Positions 39,701-51,275 of a stretch of DNA of 64,000 nucleotides are shown piece by piece. Under the pieces are notes generated by a model. The model was not told the origin of the DNA, made no database searches, and was given only the letters and a program-made list of their open reading frames with translations. This DNA comes from Macrostomum hystrix. Taxonomy: Eukaryota; Platyhelminthes; Macrostomidae. Numbering within the stretch: the stretch's first letter is position 1; each line of letters starts with the position of its first letter. The stretch spans positions 10,107,001 to 10,171,000 of the forward strand of contig CATNEN010000007.1 in assembly GCA_950097015.1 (NCBI GenBank), read 5' to 3'. The translations under genes were made by a program, and so were the position numbers.

Positions 39701-42700
39701 TGGATTTGGGTGTCTTTCAGTGTCTTTGATGTGGATTTGGGTGTCTTTGATGTGGATTTGGGTGTCTTTGGGTGTCTTCTATGTGGATTTGGGTGTCTTT
39801 GGGTGTCTTTGATGTGGATTTGGGTGTCTTTGATGTGGATTTGGGTGTCTTTCAGTGTCTTTGATGTGGATTTGGGTGTCTTTGATGTGGATTTGGGTGT
39901 CTTTGATGTGGATTTGGGTGTCTTCGATGTGGATTTGGGTGTCTTTGGGTGTCTTTGATGTGGATTTGGGTGTCTTCGATGTGGATTTGGGTGTCTTTGG
40001 GTGTCTTTGATGTGGATTTGGGTGTCTTTGGGTGTCTTTGATGTGGATATGGGTGTCTTTGATGTGGATTTGGGTGTCTTTGATGTGGATTTGGGTGTCT
40101 TTGATGTGGATTTGGGTGTCTTTGGGTGTCTTCGATGTGGATTTGGGTGTCTTTGGGTGTCTTTGATGTGGATTTGGGTGTCTTTCAGTGTCTTTGATGT
40201 GGATTTGGGTGTCCTTGATGTGGATTTTGTGTCTTTGATGTGGATTTGGGTGTCTTTGATGTGGATTTGGGTGTCTTTGATGTGGATTTGGGTGTCTTTG
40301 GGTGTCTTTGATGTGGATTTGGGTGTCTTTGATGTGGATTTGGGTGTCTTTGATGTGGATTTGGGTGTCTTTCTGTGGATTTGGGTGTCTTTTAGGTGGA
40401 TTTGGGTGTCTTTCTGTGGATTTTGTGTCTTTTAGGTGGATTTGGGTGTTCTATTAATTTGTGTGCCTTCCTTTAGGATAGGGAGTCATATGGCGGGCTA
40501 GGGTGTTCGCGGATGCTAAAGGGCATCTGAAAATGACATTTGTGACTTTAATTCCCGACTCCATCCACCGCCAGGTGTGCGTGCCCCGTCTGGGCAGCTT
40601 CTCAGATGAGACGCCTCCCGACGAGAACGACTTCCTCAGCCACATCCTGGTGGCGGTGAGCGTGGATGACGGATCCTACAAGACCCTGAAGAATCAGGTC
40701 AGGAAGAATACTGGTGTGTCAGGGAGGATACTGGGGTGTCAGGAAGAATACTGCTGTGTCAGGGAGGATACTGGGTGTCAGGAAGAATACTGGGTGTCAG
40801 AAAGAATACTGGTGTGTCAGGGAGGATACTGGGTGTCAGGAAGAATACTGGTGTGTCAGGGAGGATACTGGGTGTCAGGAAGAATACTGGTGTGTCAGGG
40901 AGGATACTGGGGTGTCAGGGAGGATACTGGGGTGTCAGGTACGGTACTGGTGTTTCAGGGAGGATACTGGGGTGTCAGAAAGAATACTGGTGTGTCAGGG
41001 AGGATACTGGGTGTCAGGAAGAATACTGGTGTGTCAGGGAGGATACTGGCTGTCAGGAAGAATACTGGTGTGTCAGGGAGGATACTGGGTGTCAGGAAGA
41101 ATACTGGTGTGTCAGGGAGGATACTGGTGTGTCAGGGAGGATACTGGGGTGTCAGGTACGGTACTGGTGTTTCAGGGAGGATACTGGGGTGTCAGTAAGA
41201 ATACTGCTGTGTCAGGGAGGATACTGGGTGTCACGAAGAATACTGGTGTGTCAGGGAGGATACTGGGTGTCAGGAAGAATACTGGTGTGTCAGGGAGGAT
41301 ACTGGGTGTCAGGAAGAATACTGGTGTGTCAGGGAGGATACTGGGGTGTCAGGTACGGTACTGGTGTTTCAGGGAGGATACTGGTGTTTCAGGGAGGATG
41401 CTGGGGTGTCAGGGAGGATACTGGGGTGTCAGGGAGGATACCGAGGTTTCAGGTAGGGTACTAAGGTTTCAGGGAGGATACTGGGGTGTCAGGTAGGGTA
41501 CTGGGGTTTCAGGGAGGATACTGGGGATATCAGCACAGACCAATGGTAGCAAAAGAAACAGAAAGTCGTTAACGTTTTCGACCCTCAGCGAGTGCAGCAG
41601 GTCGGCCGCGCCCTCCGCACAGGCGAAGGCTTCGAGCACGCCAAGGAGGCGCTGATCCTGTTTGACGAGCTGTTCGTGCTGGACTCCGGCCACCGTCACC
41701 GGGTGCTGTGCCTGAGCGAGCCGCTGACCGGGCCGCCAGCCGAGCCGGCCACCCCGCTGACTGGCGGCTCGGAGCCCTGGGGCGGCGGCCCGGTGTTCAC
41801 GCTGTCCAGCCTGGACGACTGCGCCCAGCTGCTGTTCGGCAAGGCCTCGCGCGAGACCCGCCTGCGCCAGCGGCTGGAGTCGGCCATCGCCGCCTTCTGC
41901 CACGGTCTCAGCTGCACGGACTTCGAGAGCGTCGACCAGTGCGTGCGGGCCGTGCAGGATCTGTACTCTTCCTGCCTCCACTCGGCGCTAAAAGATTCCC
42001 GGATTGTGAGTAGCTTCCGCCAGCTCTGGTACTGTTCAGTCCATGCTACTTGGACTGCTCAATCCCTCCTACTTGTTGGACTGCTCAATCCATTCTTCTT
42101 GTTGGACTGCTCAATCCATTCTTCTTGTTGGACTGCTCAATCTGTCCTACTTGTTTGACTGCTCAATCCATTCTTCTTGTTGGACTGCTCGATCCCTCCT
42201 ACTTGTTGAACTGCTCAATCCATCCTACTTGTTAGACTGCTCAATCTCTCCTACTTGTTTGACTGCTCAATCCATCCTACTTATTAGACTGCTCAATCCC
42301 TCCTACTTGCTTGACTGCTCAATCCATCCTACTTGTTTGACTGCTCAATCCATCCTACTTGTTTGACTGCTCAATCCATCCTACTTGTTTGACTGCTCAA
42401 TCCATTCTAATTATTGTGCTGCTCACACCGGTGGAATAACTTAAAACAGGTGACAAGAAATTGCATTGAAGCGAGCTCCGATTCAGCCAAATGCTCAATC
42501 TCAAATATCTGGTCATTTAAAACGCTTATCGGAAATTTCGAAACTTGTTTGAGCATTAGACGGAGCCGCGCCAAAGCACTTTAAAATGCATTTTATTAAG
42601 CTTTTCTGTCATCTACTCATGCTCAGGACTACGTGAGCTCACTTAGCGTGAAATTAAACTTCGTTTTTTTAATTGCGTCACGACTTCTTTGCTTTGAACT

Positions 42701-45700
42701 TTTCCTGCCGCGAGCTCTTCCCAGTTTTCAGTCCCAATTCACTCAGGTCTCCTCTTTGAACTGAGGCCTGGGGAAAGTGGGCAGCTGCTGCAGAAGCAGC
42801 GTTTCTTGATGCGGAAAGAAAATTTTCTTCTTTGTCCTAACAAAAATGGTCAAAATAGTTAATTCGCTGATTTTAAAGCTCCGGCAAATTGAATGAAGTT
42901 CAACTGAAAACTCAAAATGTTTTTCCAAATTAGTTCATAATAATAAGAATAATAATAGTATTAATAACTGCAGCAGGGCTGCGGGCAATGGCACATTATT
43001 TGTGACACTAGACTCACAGCCAGCGAGGAGGCAATTCTGCCCATTTCGCTGACTCCTGAGCACACGCGCACTCAGATACCGTACGCAGGTACACGCTCAC
43101 ACAGGCAGTGTACACTCACTGTGCCTTGGAGGTTGGCCATTAAGGGCATAAATTCCACGACAAGCCATCTCTCAATGAATGTGGCCTCGCCGCGGAATCG
43201 ACCTCAAGGACCTTGGTGCGTTAACCGCTCTGCCACTCACTCCCAAATTATTTCAAAATAGAAATATCCCAAGCTAAAATATCCCAACTCAAGCCTCATG
43301 AAATTATCCCGCCGAATCCCGCAGCGGGAGCAGGTGAAGGCCAACTCGGTATTCCTGGACTGCGTCAAGCTGGCCCTGGAGACGCTGGTGCTGAGCCGGG
43401 CGCACAGCCGCCTCTTCCCGGTGCTCCGCGACCTCTGCGAGGCTCGCGACGCCGCCGTCAATCGGGCTGCAAGGCGCAGCCTCTACGGCCTGTCGCCGGC
43501 TGGCCTGGGCGTCCGGCCCGGCCTGGCGGACAATCTGCCGCGCGCCCGCCGCCAGCTGTCGGCCCTGGCCGGCCTCACCACCCCGCTCGGCAAGTGCTCC
43601 TGCCTGCGGCGCGCCGTCCTCGCGCTGGCCGGCGACGGCGGAGGAGCGGCCGCGTCGCCGATGACGGCCGACGACCTGCTGCCCTGCCTGGTGTTCCTGC
43701 TGGCCCGCTCCGAGCAGCCCGACTGGGCCGCCCACATGGCCTACATGCGCCGCTTCCGCTTTGCCCGGCCGCGCAATCACGACGAGTTTGATTATTTCCT
43801 GAGCTCGCTGGAGGCCGCACTGGACTACCTGGCCACCACCTGGGCGAACGGACCGCCACCACCGTCGCCGACTTCTCCTTCGCCTGTGTCGATAGTCGGT
43901 GGCAGCAGCAGCAGCGGCGGCAGCCTCACCGACGCGGACCGACTTTGGGTGGCCGTCCGCGAAGGCGACGTCGCTCTGGCGCGCGACCTGCTCGGCCGCT
44001 GGCGAGCGTCCAGGAGCATCGAAGCCGAGCTGGCCTCGCCGTCCGACGTTTTCTGTGGAGGCGCCGGCCTCCCAGTGCTCTGCCATCCGCTGTGCCGCTG
44101 CGCGAAGTGCGAGGCCACCCTGACGGCTGCTCGATCGGCCCGGCTGGGCGACTGCGAGACCGTGGCTAGCGTTGAGCAGCGGAATGAGCGGAACTGGACG
44201 CGTAAGTCTGCTGGCCCTAATCATAGTATGCTCATCCGCTTAAGTTATGCTCATCCTGCTCAGAGTAAATGGTCATCCTGCTCAGAGTATGCTCATCCTG
44301 CTCAGAGTAAATGGTCATCCTGCTCAGAGTATATGCTCATCCTGCTCAGAGTATGCTCATCCTGCTCAGAGTATATGATCATCCTGCTCAGAGTATATCC
44401 TCATCCTGCTCAGAGTATGCTCATCCTGTTCAGAGTATATGATCATCCTGTTCAGAGTATGCTCATCCTGTTCAGAGTATGCTCATCCTGCTCAGAGTAT
44501 ATGATCATCCTGCTCAGAGTATATACTCATCCTGTTCAGAGTATGCTCATCCTGTTCAGAGTATACTCACCCTGCTCAAGGTATGCTCATTCTGCTCAAG
44601 GCATGCCCATCCTAATGAGAGAGTCCTAATTCTGCTTAGAGTCCAACAGTTGCAGTACGTCAGACGCAGCAGTATCAGAATCGTGGGATATCTCAAAGGC
44701 GGGATCAGCGCCCTTGGATTGCTCAGTTATTTGACTACAAAATACTCAAGTCTGCTGCGTGGCCTGAATAGTAATGAACGAATCGCAGTGACCCGACAGA
44801 GCTGAATCCATTGCAGATTGGGGCGCTCTCACTGTGCGGGATTTCTGTGGGATTCTCGCCGCATTCCCCTGGCAAGGCAGGCTGGTGTCCCGTCAGTTAA
44901 TTGCGGTGCCGTGCCAAATTAGCCCTTCGGTCACGTCTCTGACCGGTCTTCGGCGGGGGTGGGGGTAGCGGGTGGGCCTTCGTGCGGCATTCTCTGCCTG
45001 TGTGCCGCCGTCATGCCCTGTGGCCCGGACCGCTTTGCTAGGAGAGCCGGGGCTGTGAGATTGCCTTTTCCTGCTCATTGTGTGCGCTCCACTGATTGGG
45101 TTAACAATGCTGCCTGCACTTCAGCGACTGAAGGGAGATGGGAGTGAGATTGAGGCGTGAGACAGGCAGATGGGAGTGAGATTCAGGCGTGAGACAGGCA
45201 GATGGGAGTGAGATTCAGGCGTAAGACAGGCAGATGGGAGTGAGATTCAGGCGTGAGACAGGCAGATTGGAGTGAGATTCAGGCGTGAGACAGGGAGATG
45301 GGAGTGAGATTGAGATTTGAGACGGATGAGATTGAGGCATGAGACAGGAAGATGGGAGTGAGATTGAGATTTGAGACAGGGAGATGGGAGTGAGATTGAG
45401 ATTTGAGACAGGGAGATGGAAGTGAGATTGAGATTTGAGACGGATGAGATTGAGGCGTGAGACAGGGAGATGGGAGTGAGATTGAGATTTGAGACGGATG
45501 AGATTGAGGCATGAGACAGGGAGATGGGAGTGAGATTGAGATTTGAAACAGGGAGATGGGAGTGAGATTGAGATTTGAGACGGATGAGATTGAGGCATGA
45601 GACAGGGAGATGGGAGTGAGATTGAGATTTGAAACAGGGAGATGGAAGTGAGATTGAGATTTGAGACAGGGAGATGGAAGTGAGATTGAGATTTGAGACG

Positions 45701-48700
45701 GATGAGATTGAGGCATGAGACAGGAAGATGGGAGTGAGATTGAGATTTGAGACAGGGAGATGGGAGTGAGATTGAGATTTGAGACAGGGAGATGGAAGTG
45801 AGATTGAGATTTGAGACAGGGAGATTGAGGCATGAGACAGGAAGATGGGAGTGAGATTGAGATTTGAGACAGGGAGATTGAGGCATGAGACAGGAAGATG
45901 GGAGTGAGATTGAGATTTGAGACAGGGAGATGGGAGTGAGATTGAGATTTGAGACGGATGAGATTGAGGCATGAGACAGGGAGATGGGAGTGAGATTGAG
46001 ATTTGAAACAGGGAGATGGAAGTGAGATTGAGATTTGAGACAGGGAGATGGAAGTGAGATTGAGATTTGAGACGGATGAGATTGAGGCATGAGACAGGAA
46101 GATGGGAGTGAGATTGAGATTTGAGACAGGGAGATGGGAGTGAGATTGAGATTTGAGACAGGGAGATGGAAGTGAGATTGAGATTTGAGACAGGGAGATT
46201 GAGGCATGAGACAGGAAGATGGGAGTGAGATTGAGATTTGAGACAGGGAGATTGAGGCATGAGACAGGAAGATGGGAGTGAGATTGAGATTTGAGACAGG
46301 GAGATTGAGGCATGAGACAGGAAGATGGGAGTGAGATTGAGATTTGAGACAGGGAGATGGGAGTGAGATTGAGATTTGAGACAGGGAGATGGAAGTGAGA
46401 TTGAGATTTGAGACGGATGAGATTGAGGCATGAGACAGGAAGATGGGAGTGAGATTGAGATTTGAGACAGGGAGATGGGAGTGAGATTGAGATTTGAGAC
46501 GGGTGAGATTGAGGCATGAGACAGGGAGATGGGGGTGAGATTGAAGCATGAGATAAGGAGATGGGGTGAAATTGAGTATTTTAATTACATTTTACATTGG
46601 CTTAAGAACGCTAAATGTGTGATTGAATTTGCGCTAAATCGCATTAAAACAAAAATAAAAATTTTTTGTTATGTACTTTTTTTCGTGACTAAGACTGATG
46701 TGTTGATTAAAAATAGTAAATTAACGACAATAGAAACTGCCCTATGGGACAATGAAATAATAAATTCAGGAAGTACAATCTAGAAATGTAAATTTAATAT
46801 ATTTATTTATATTTAGTAGTGTGCAGTTGCAGTTCAGCTACTCCTCATTCAGTTTTTATGTCGTTATTATATGGAGAGTATGTGATTGTTTAAAGAAGAG
46901 TCCGCCAGACCGAGCACTTGAGCAGCAGAAGACTCAATCTGAAAGCTTCCAGGGTGGGGCCTGTTGCTTATTTATTTCAGAATAGATTCAGTACAAACTG
47001 CAGCCAGTGCGTGCAGCATGCGTGCGAATTCTGTCTCACAGGAAAGGAATGAGAAATGAAGGAAATTTGATACAAATCCCATTAGCGTTCTTACTAGCCC
47101 ACCAGACCTATCTATGCCTATAATTAGAGTGGCTTATTAAAAATGCGGACGCTGTGGGATAGCTTTGTGTTTAGAAGGCTTGTATCTCGGAGTCCTGTAT
47201 AAATTCGGCTACAAATGGCTTCCTTAGTAATGTCAGGATGGCCGAGCGGTCTAAGGCGCTGCGTTCAGGTCGCAGTCCTCTTCTGAGGGCGTGGGTTCGA
47301 ATCCCACTTCTGACAACTAGTTTTTTTGCTGAAAAAGACCTGTTAATTATTTTTCTTTATTTACCTTTTGCTCAGGAATCTTTTTTTTCAGTACAATTAA
47401 ATTTGTATCCAGTTTTCTCCTGTCAAAAACCTAAGTAGTTAAAAGTAGCATGGGTAGCATCTCCAATAAAAGAAATGAGCTTTATGTATCTCGTATCTCT
47501 ACAGTCTACAAAACTATGTTTTGATTTGTCGATCAATGAAAATTGCACATAATTTGTTTGCTTTAGTCGAAAAAATAAAGAATAGACCCGTGTATTTTTT
47601 CGATGGTGCCTGACTATTGGCCGATATGTTGCGAAATAGTCTAGGTATAAGTTTTATATTTGTCTCCTTAGTGATACTGCTTATCGCTCTGCCCATAAAA
47701 ATACACCTTAGAGCAAATTTCACGTTCTAGCCTTAAAATATCTATCTATAAAATTCCTTCTGACTTCTAGGTTCTATTTATCAGTCCTATATGTATAGAA
47801 AGACTTTTACTTCGAGTTGCCTTTTTCATAGCTTTCGCCTTAAACCGACTTCAATTTGCTGCAGCTCTGCACAGCGCCGCATTCTACGGCCACCTGGAGC
47901 TGGCGCAGCTGCTGCTGGACTCTGGCGCCGATCCGCGCGCAACGGACTATGCCGGCGCTACCGGCCTCCACCTGGCTGCCATGAACGGCCACCACGAGAT
48001 CTGCCTGCTGCTGATGCACAGCGGCTGCGACCTCTCCCAGCTGGACTGCGAGGGCATGGCGCCGATGCACTACGCTGTGGACCGCGGCAGCCTGGAGGTG
48101 GCCCAGGCCCTGGCCTTCAATCCCGGCTGCAACGTAAACATTCGCACCGCCGTCACGGAGGACTCGCCGCTGCATATGGCCGCCAGGTGGAGCTACCGCC
48201 AGATCGTCGCCTTCCTGCTCTCCTGCGGCGCCGATCCGCGCGCCATGAATCGGCGCGGCCAGACCCCAGCCAGCGTTGCCGCCAGCCCGCACGTGGTCGA
48301 GCTCATCGCCACTGCCGTTTCCAATGCTGCTGCCAAAGCCGCCTTGGGCTCCGGCAAGCGACAGTCGGCATCAGCCAACCGGCGGGCATCCGCCATCGCA
48401 GCCTTGGCGAATCCGTTCGGCGACAAGCCGCCGCCTCTGCCGTTACCGCAGGCATCGCCGGCGACTGCGCTGCCAGCCTCTTTGCGGCGTCCAAACTCAT
48501 TGTCGACGTCATCGGCGCCGATGTCGGAGTCTGCCATTCAGCAGCAGCGCGTGGAAAAGATGCTGCGTGCGGCCGCGGACGGTGACATCCAGCTGGTGCG
48601 GCACTATCTCGGCCTGCCGCCCGGTAGCGCCGACAGCGAAGTCGATGACGAAGACGTCGCCGAGGTGAACGAAATCGGCGACAGCCGGGCGGTGGACGCT

Positions 48701-49899
48701 GCTGATTTGGACGAAGCATCGTCAGAAACTGCGGCCACTGAGGCGACGGAAGATGCCCAGTCGCCAGGCAGACTGTGCCACCCGCTGTGTCAGTGCGAGC
48801 GCTGCGCTCCGCTGCAGGCGGCGACTTCGACAGACGAGGACCTCGGCCGAGCCGGTCGGGCCTCGACGACGTCCTCCGCGCCGCCAGCCCTGACGGTGAA
48901 TTCAGCCAGCGGCGACGGCTTCACATTGCTGCACGTGGCCGCCATCCACGGCCACACCCGCCTGGCCGGCTTCGCCCTGAATCGGCGGGCCGCGCCCGAC
49001 TGTCGCACCCGAGCCGGCGGCTTCACCCCGGTGCACTTCGCCTGCCAGCACAGCCGGCCTCAGGCGCTGCGCTTCCTGCTGCACCGCGGCTGCGACCCGG
49101 CCGCCAGGGACAACCAGGGCAACACGCCGCTGCACCTGTGCGCCATGAAGGGCCACGTGGACTGCGCCAGCGTCATTCTGGAGGTAAGCTTATTTAGTAA
49201 ATGGAACATTCAGCATACTACAAGTAGAAACTTAAGCATTTTTCGTTATTTTATGTTTTCGGGGGTTAGAGATTTCGGGTATGGGAGTTTTATGAGGATA
49301 TTCCAGTCCACTGACCCTGCCTTCCCCCTGGGCCCCTGCCGCAGTCTGGCCCGGTCTGGCTGGTGAACTCGGTGAACGCCCGCGGCAACAGCCCGTTGCA
49401 TGAGGCGGCCCGCGGCTGCTACCCGGCCATGTGCGACCTGCTGCTGCGCCACGGCGCCCGGCCCGACCAGCTCAACCGGCTGCAGATGGCGCCCTGCCAG
49501 CTGACCGGCGACCCCCAGGTGCTGGCCATGCTGCGCCGCCCTCCGGACCTCGCCGCAGCCTCGCCTAGCGGCAGCCGGCTGCGCCTGCTGGTTGCGGAGG
49601 CGGCGCCGGTTGTCGACCCGGACGCCGAGGCTCGCAGCTCCTCCGGTGTCGGGCCCAGCCCACCGTCCTCCCTGCTGGACTTCACCCTGACGCCCTCGTC
49701 GTCGCTGCTGACTGCTCAGGATGAGGCTGTGGCTGCGGGTGAGGCAGCGGAGGAGGCTGCGTCGGCGGGGTCGCCGATCTCCGGTGACGGCGACGATGAC
49801 GGCGAGCGGCGATCAGCGGCGGAGTTGTGCAAGCCGCGGCCGGCCGACTACAAGCTGACGTTCAGCTCCGACTGCGACAGCCCGCAGCACGCGGCCTGA
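36708..49899 (+). CDS. ANKRD27: ANKRD27/VARP: VPS9-domain ankyrin-repeat protein
   Basis: VARP is an endosomal Rab exchange factor and effector that binds VPS29/retromer and VAMP7. Exons 36708-36863, 40575-40697, 41589-42005, 43325-44201, 47865-49183, 49345-49899 agree in phase (junction 4/5 is phase 1 and rebuilds NWTPLHSAAFYGH); 1148 residues (human 1050). The N terminus YDEDLSENPFFLRL matches human YDEDLLKNPFYLAL. The VPS9 domain lies in exon 4 (MTADDLLPCLVFLLARSEQP, then DYFLSSLEAALDYL). Two cysteine motifs that form the VPS29-binding zinc fingernails are kept: LCHPLCRCAKC (C485-C494) and LCHPLCQCERC (C829-C838). Each precedes an ankyrin set; VEKMLRAAADGDIQLVRHYL between them matches the VAMP7-binding region's flank. 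The ATG at 36708 is one base after an acceptor-like gccag. Introns 1 and 4 exceed 3.6 kb. ATTAAA at 50159 is a likely poly(A) signal. Confidence 0.95.
36895..40450. repeat. 3.6-kb minisatellite with higher-order repeats, ANKRD27 intron 1
   Basis: Built from a 21-bp unit (gtctttgatgtggatttggg plus one base) and a 9-bp spacer unit (gtctttggg), giving 21- and 30-bp steps. Diagnostic variants (gattcggg, ttaagtg, ttttttatatgg, ttcagtg, ttcgatg) recur in order. The segment 37060-37575 is repeated essentially identically 780 bp downstream, at 37840-38355. The array occupies nearly all of the 3711-bp intron. Confidence 0.97.
40698..41530. repeat. Alternating 19/20-bp minisatellite, ANKRD27 intron 2
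   Basis: About 42 units alternating between gtcagggaggatactggg and gtcaggaagaatactggt types, with tacggtactggtgtttcag variants every few units. It starts at the donor itself (40698) and fills the 891-bp intron to about 60 bases before the acceptor at 41588. Confidence 0.95.
42043..42415. repeat. 26-bp minisatellite, ANKRD27 intron 3
   Basis: About 14 copies of a unit containing gactgctcaatccatcctac at the 5' end of the 1319-bp intron 42006-43324. Confidence 0.94.
42945..43246 (-). mobile_element. tRNA-derived SINE, copy C
   Basis: Minus-strand copy in ANKRD27 intron 3. The plus strand reads aataataatagtattaata (tail), cagcagggctgcgggcaatg, gaggcaattctgcccatttc, ggcagtgtacactcactgtg, gtggcctcgccgcggaatcg and gcgttaaccgctctgcc (head). 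The last two match the B-box and A-box regions of copy B. It lies about 80 bases upstream of the acceptor at 43324. Confidence 0.85.
44226..44605. repeat. 20-bp minisatellite, ANKRD27 intron 4 (first array)
   Basis: About 18 copies of tatgctcatcctgctcagag, with atatgatc and aaatggtc variants, beginning about 25 bases after the donor at 44202. Confidence 0.94.
45135..46560. repeat. 32-bp composite minisatellite, ANKRD27 intron 4 (second array)
   Basis: About 45 copies of a unit with gggagtgagattgagatttg, with variants (gacggatgag, gaggcatgag, aggcgtgag) recurring in longer blocks. Nearly stop-free on the minus strand in three frames, which yields long repetitive open frames there. Confidence 0.95.
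47232..47315 (+). tRNA. trnL-CAG: tRNA-Leu (anticodon CAG)
   Basis: 84-nt cloverleaf. The acceptor stem GTCAGGA pairs with TTCTGAC, followed by discriminator A at 47315. The D-arm region carries the A box TGGCCGAGCGG; anticodon stem CTGCG/CGCAG holds the loop TTCAGGT, so the anticodon is CAG; a long class II variable arm is typical of tRNA-Leu; the T arm contains GGGTTCGAATCCC (B box). A run of seven Ts at 47321 is a Pol III terminator. It lies in ANKRD27 intron 4, same strand. It decodes CUG, the dominant Leu codon of the exons here. Confidence 0.97.
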
Positions 49900-50764
49900 G
49901 TCATTTCGGCGACGCGCCTGACTGGCTTTGCACTTTAGCGGGGCTGCTTTTGGATTGGGAAGGGAGCATGGACAGTTTTTGTGGGAGAATGGGCGAAGGT
50001 ATTGTTCAGATATGATGTTGTCAGTGGCACAAGGACTGTGTACAGCTGTTCAGTCCATGGACTGGAGGCCGCCGCACCCACCCAGATTTCTATCCCAGCT
50101 CATGAGCATCCCACAGAATTGCAAAGTCCAGCTCAAACTTTCTGATCTCTTGCTGCTCATTAAACTCTTGCTCTGTTGTATATTATTTTATTCTGTAAAT
50201 TTGCTAAATGCGCTACTCAATCAGTTCTGATTCTCAGTAGTATTTAGCGCAAGTGTGTCTTTTTTGCGCCGCTTTGTTGCCTTCCGCCTTGTCCTCTGTA
50301 GCGCCTGTTGATTGTGTACCTGACTGAATGCAGGTCTCCACCAGCTTTCAGTAGAGTGAATACTGGCCCTGCCAACTCATTCCATTTGCACTGATTTGTA
50401 CTCATTCAGATTGCCACGAAATTTGTTCATTAGTTACTCCGAGCTGAGCTGTCAGTTTGTCTATGAGGAAATCAATACCGATCGATTAAAAAGTATCGAT
50501 GCCGTTTGTGCCGCTACTTTTGGGGTAAATTTCACACAGATTTGATTCGAATATGAATTTTTCAATTTTATGTTCTTTCTTGTTTTATTTTTACTTATTT
50601 CATTGCATGATCTTCGAATGGGTCATTTGGTTTCCGAATATTCTGACATTTTCCGATTCAAATCGTTTAGTTTCCAAAGTGATCGGTTTTCATTAATTTT
50701 TCAGAATTTTAGTTAGATCCTTGTGTCTCCCAGTTTCCGAATTTCAGCATTCTAGAAGAATTCC
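49900..50764. other. ANKRD27 3' UTR and spacer
   Basis: GC content falls after the stop at 49899. ATTAAA at 50159-50164 is the best poly(A) signal. No further gene is seen. Confidence 0.5.
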
Positions 50765-51275
50765 TTGTCATTTAGGCTCAGAATCATGTTATTCAGTCCT
50801 AGAATCATGTCATTCAGTCCTAGAATCATGTCATTCAGTCTTAGAATCATGTAATCCAGTCTTAGAATCATATAATTCAGTCTTAGAATCAAGTCATTCG
50901 GTCTTAAAATCATATAATTCAGTCTTAGAATCAAGTCATTCAGTCTTAGAATCATGTCATTCGGTCTTAGAATCATGTCATTCAAGCTCAGAATCATGTC
51001 ATTCAGTCTTAGAATCAAGTCATTCAGTCTTAGAATCATGTCATTCAGGCTGAGAATCATGTCATTCAGTCTTAGAATCATGTCATTCGGTCTTAGAATC
51101 ATGTCATTCAGGCTGAGAATCATGTCATTCAGGCTGAGAATCATGTCATTCAGGCTCAGAATCATGTCATTCAGGCTGAGAATCATGTCATTCAGGCTCA
51201 GAATCATGTCATTCAGGCTGAGAATCATGTCATTCAGGCTCAGAATCATGTCATTAAGGCTCAGAATCATGTCAT
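50765..51275. repeat. 21-bp minisatellite
   Basis: About 25 copies of tcagaatcatgtcattcagg plus one base, with tcagtcttaga and tcaggctgaga forms alternating in the right half. Confidence 0.95.

Noticed and set aside
36900-40435. Many plus-strand frames of MSLMWIWVSL/GVFDVDLGV type
   Set aside because: Frames through the 21/30-bp intron minisatellite; no independent gene signals.
45215-46549. Minus-strand open frames of 390-444 codons with SQISISLPSPCL-type repeats
   Set aside because: They are translations of the 32-bp array in ANKRD27 intron 4, open in three frames at once with no non-repetitive coding part.
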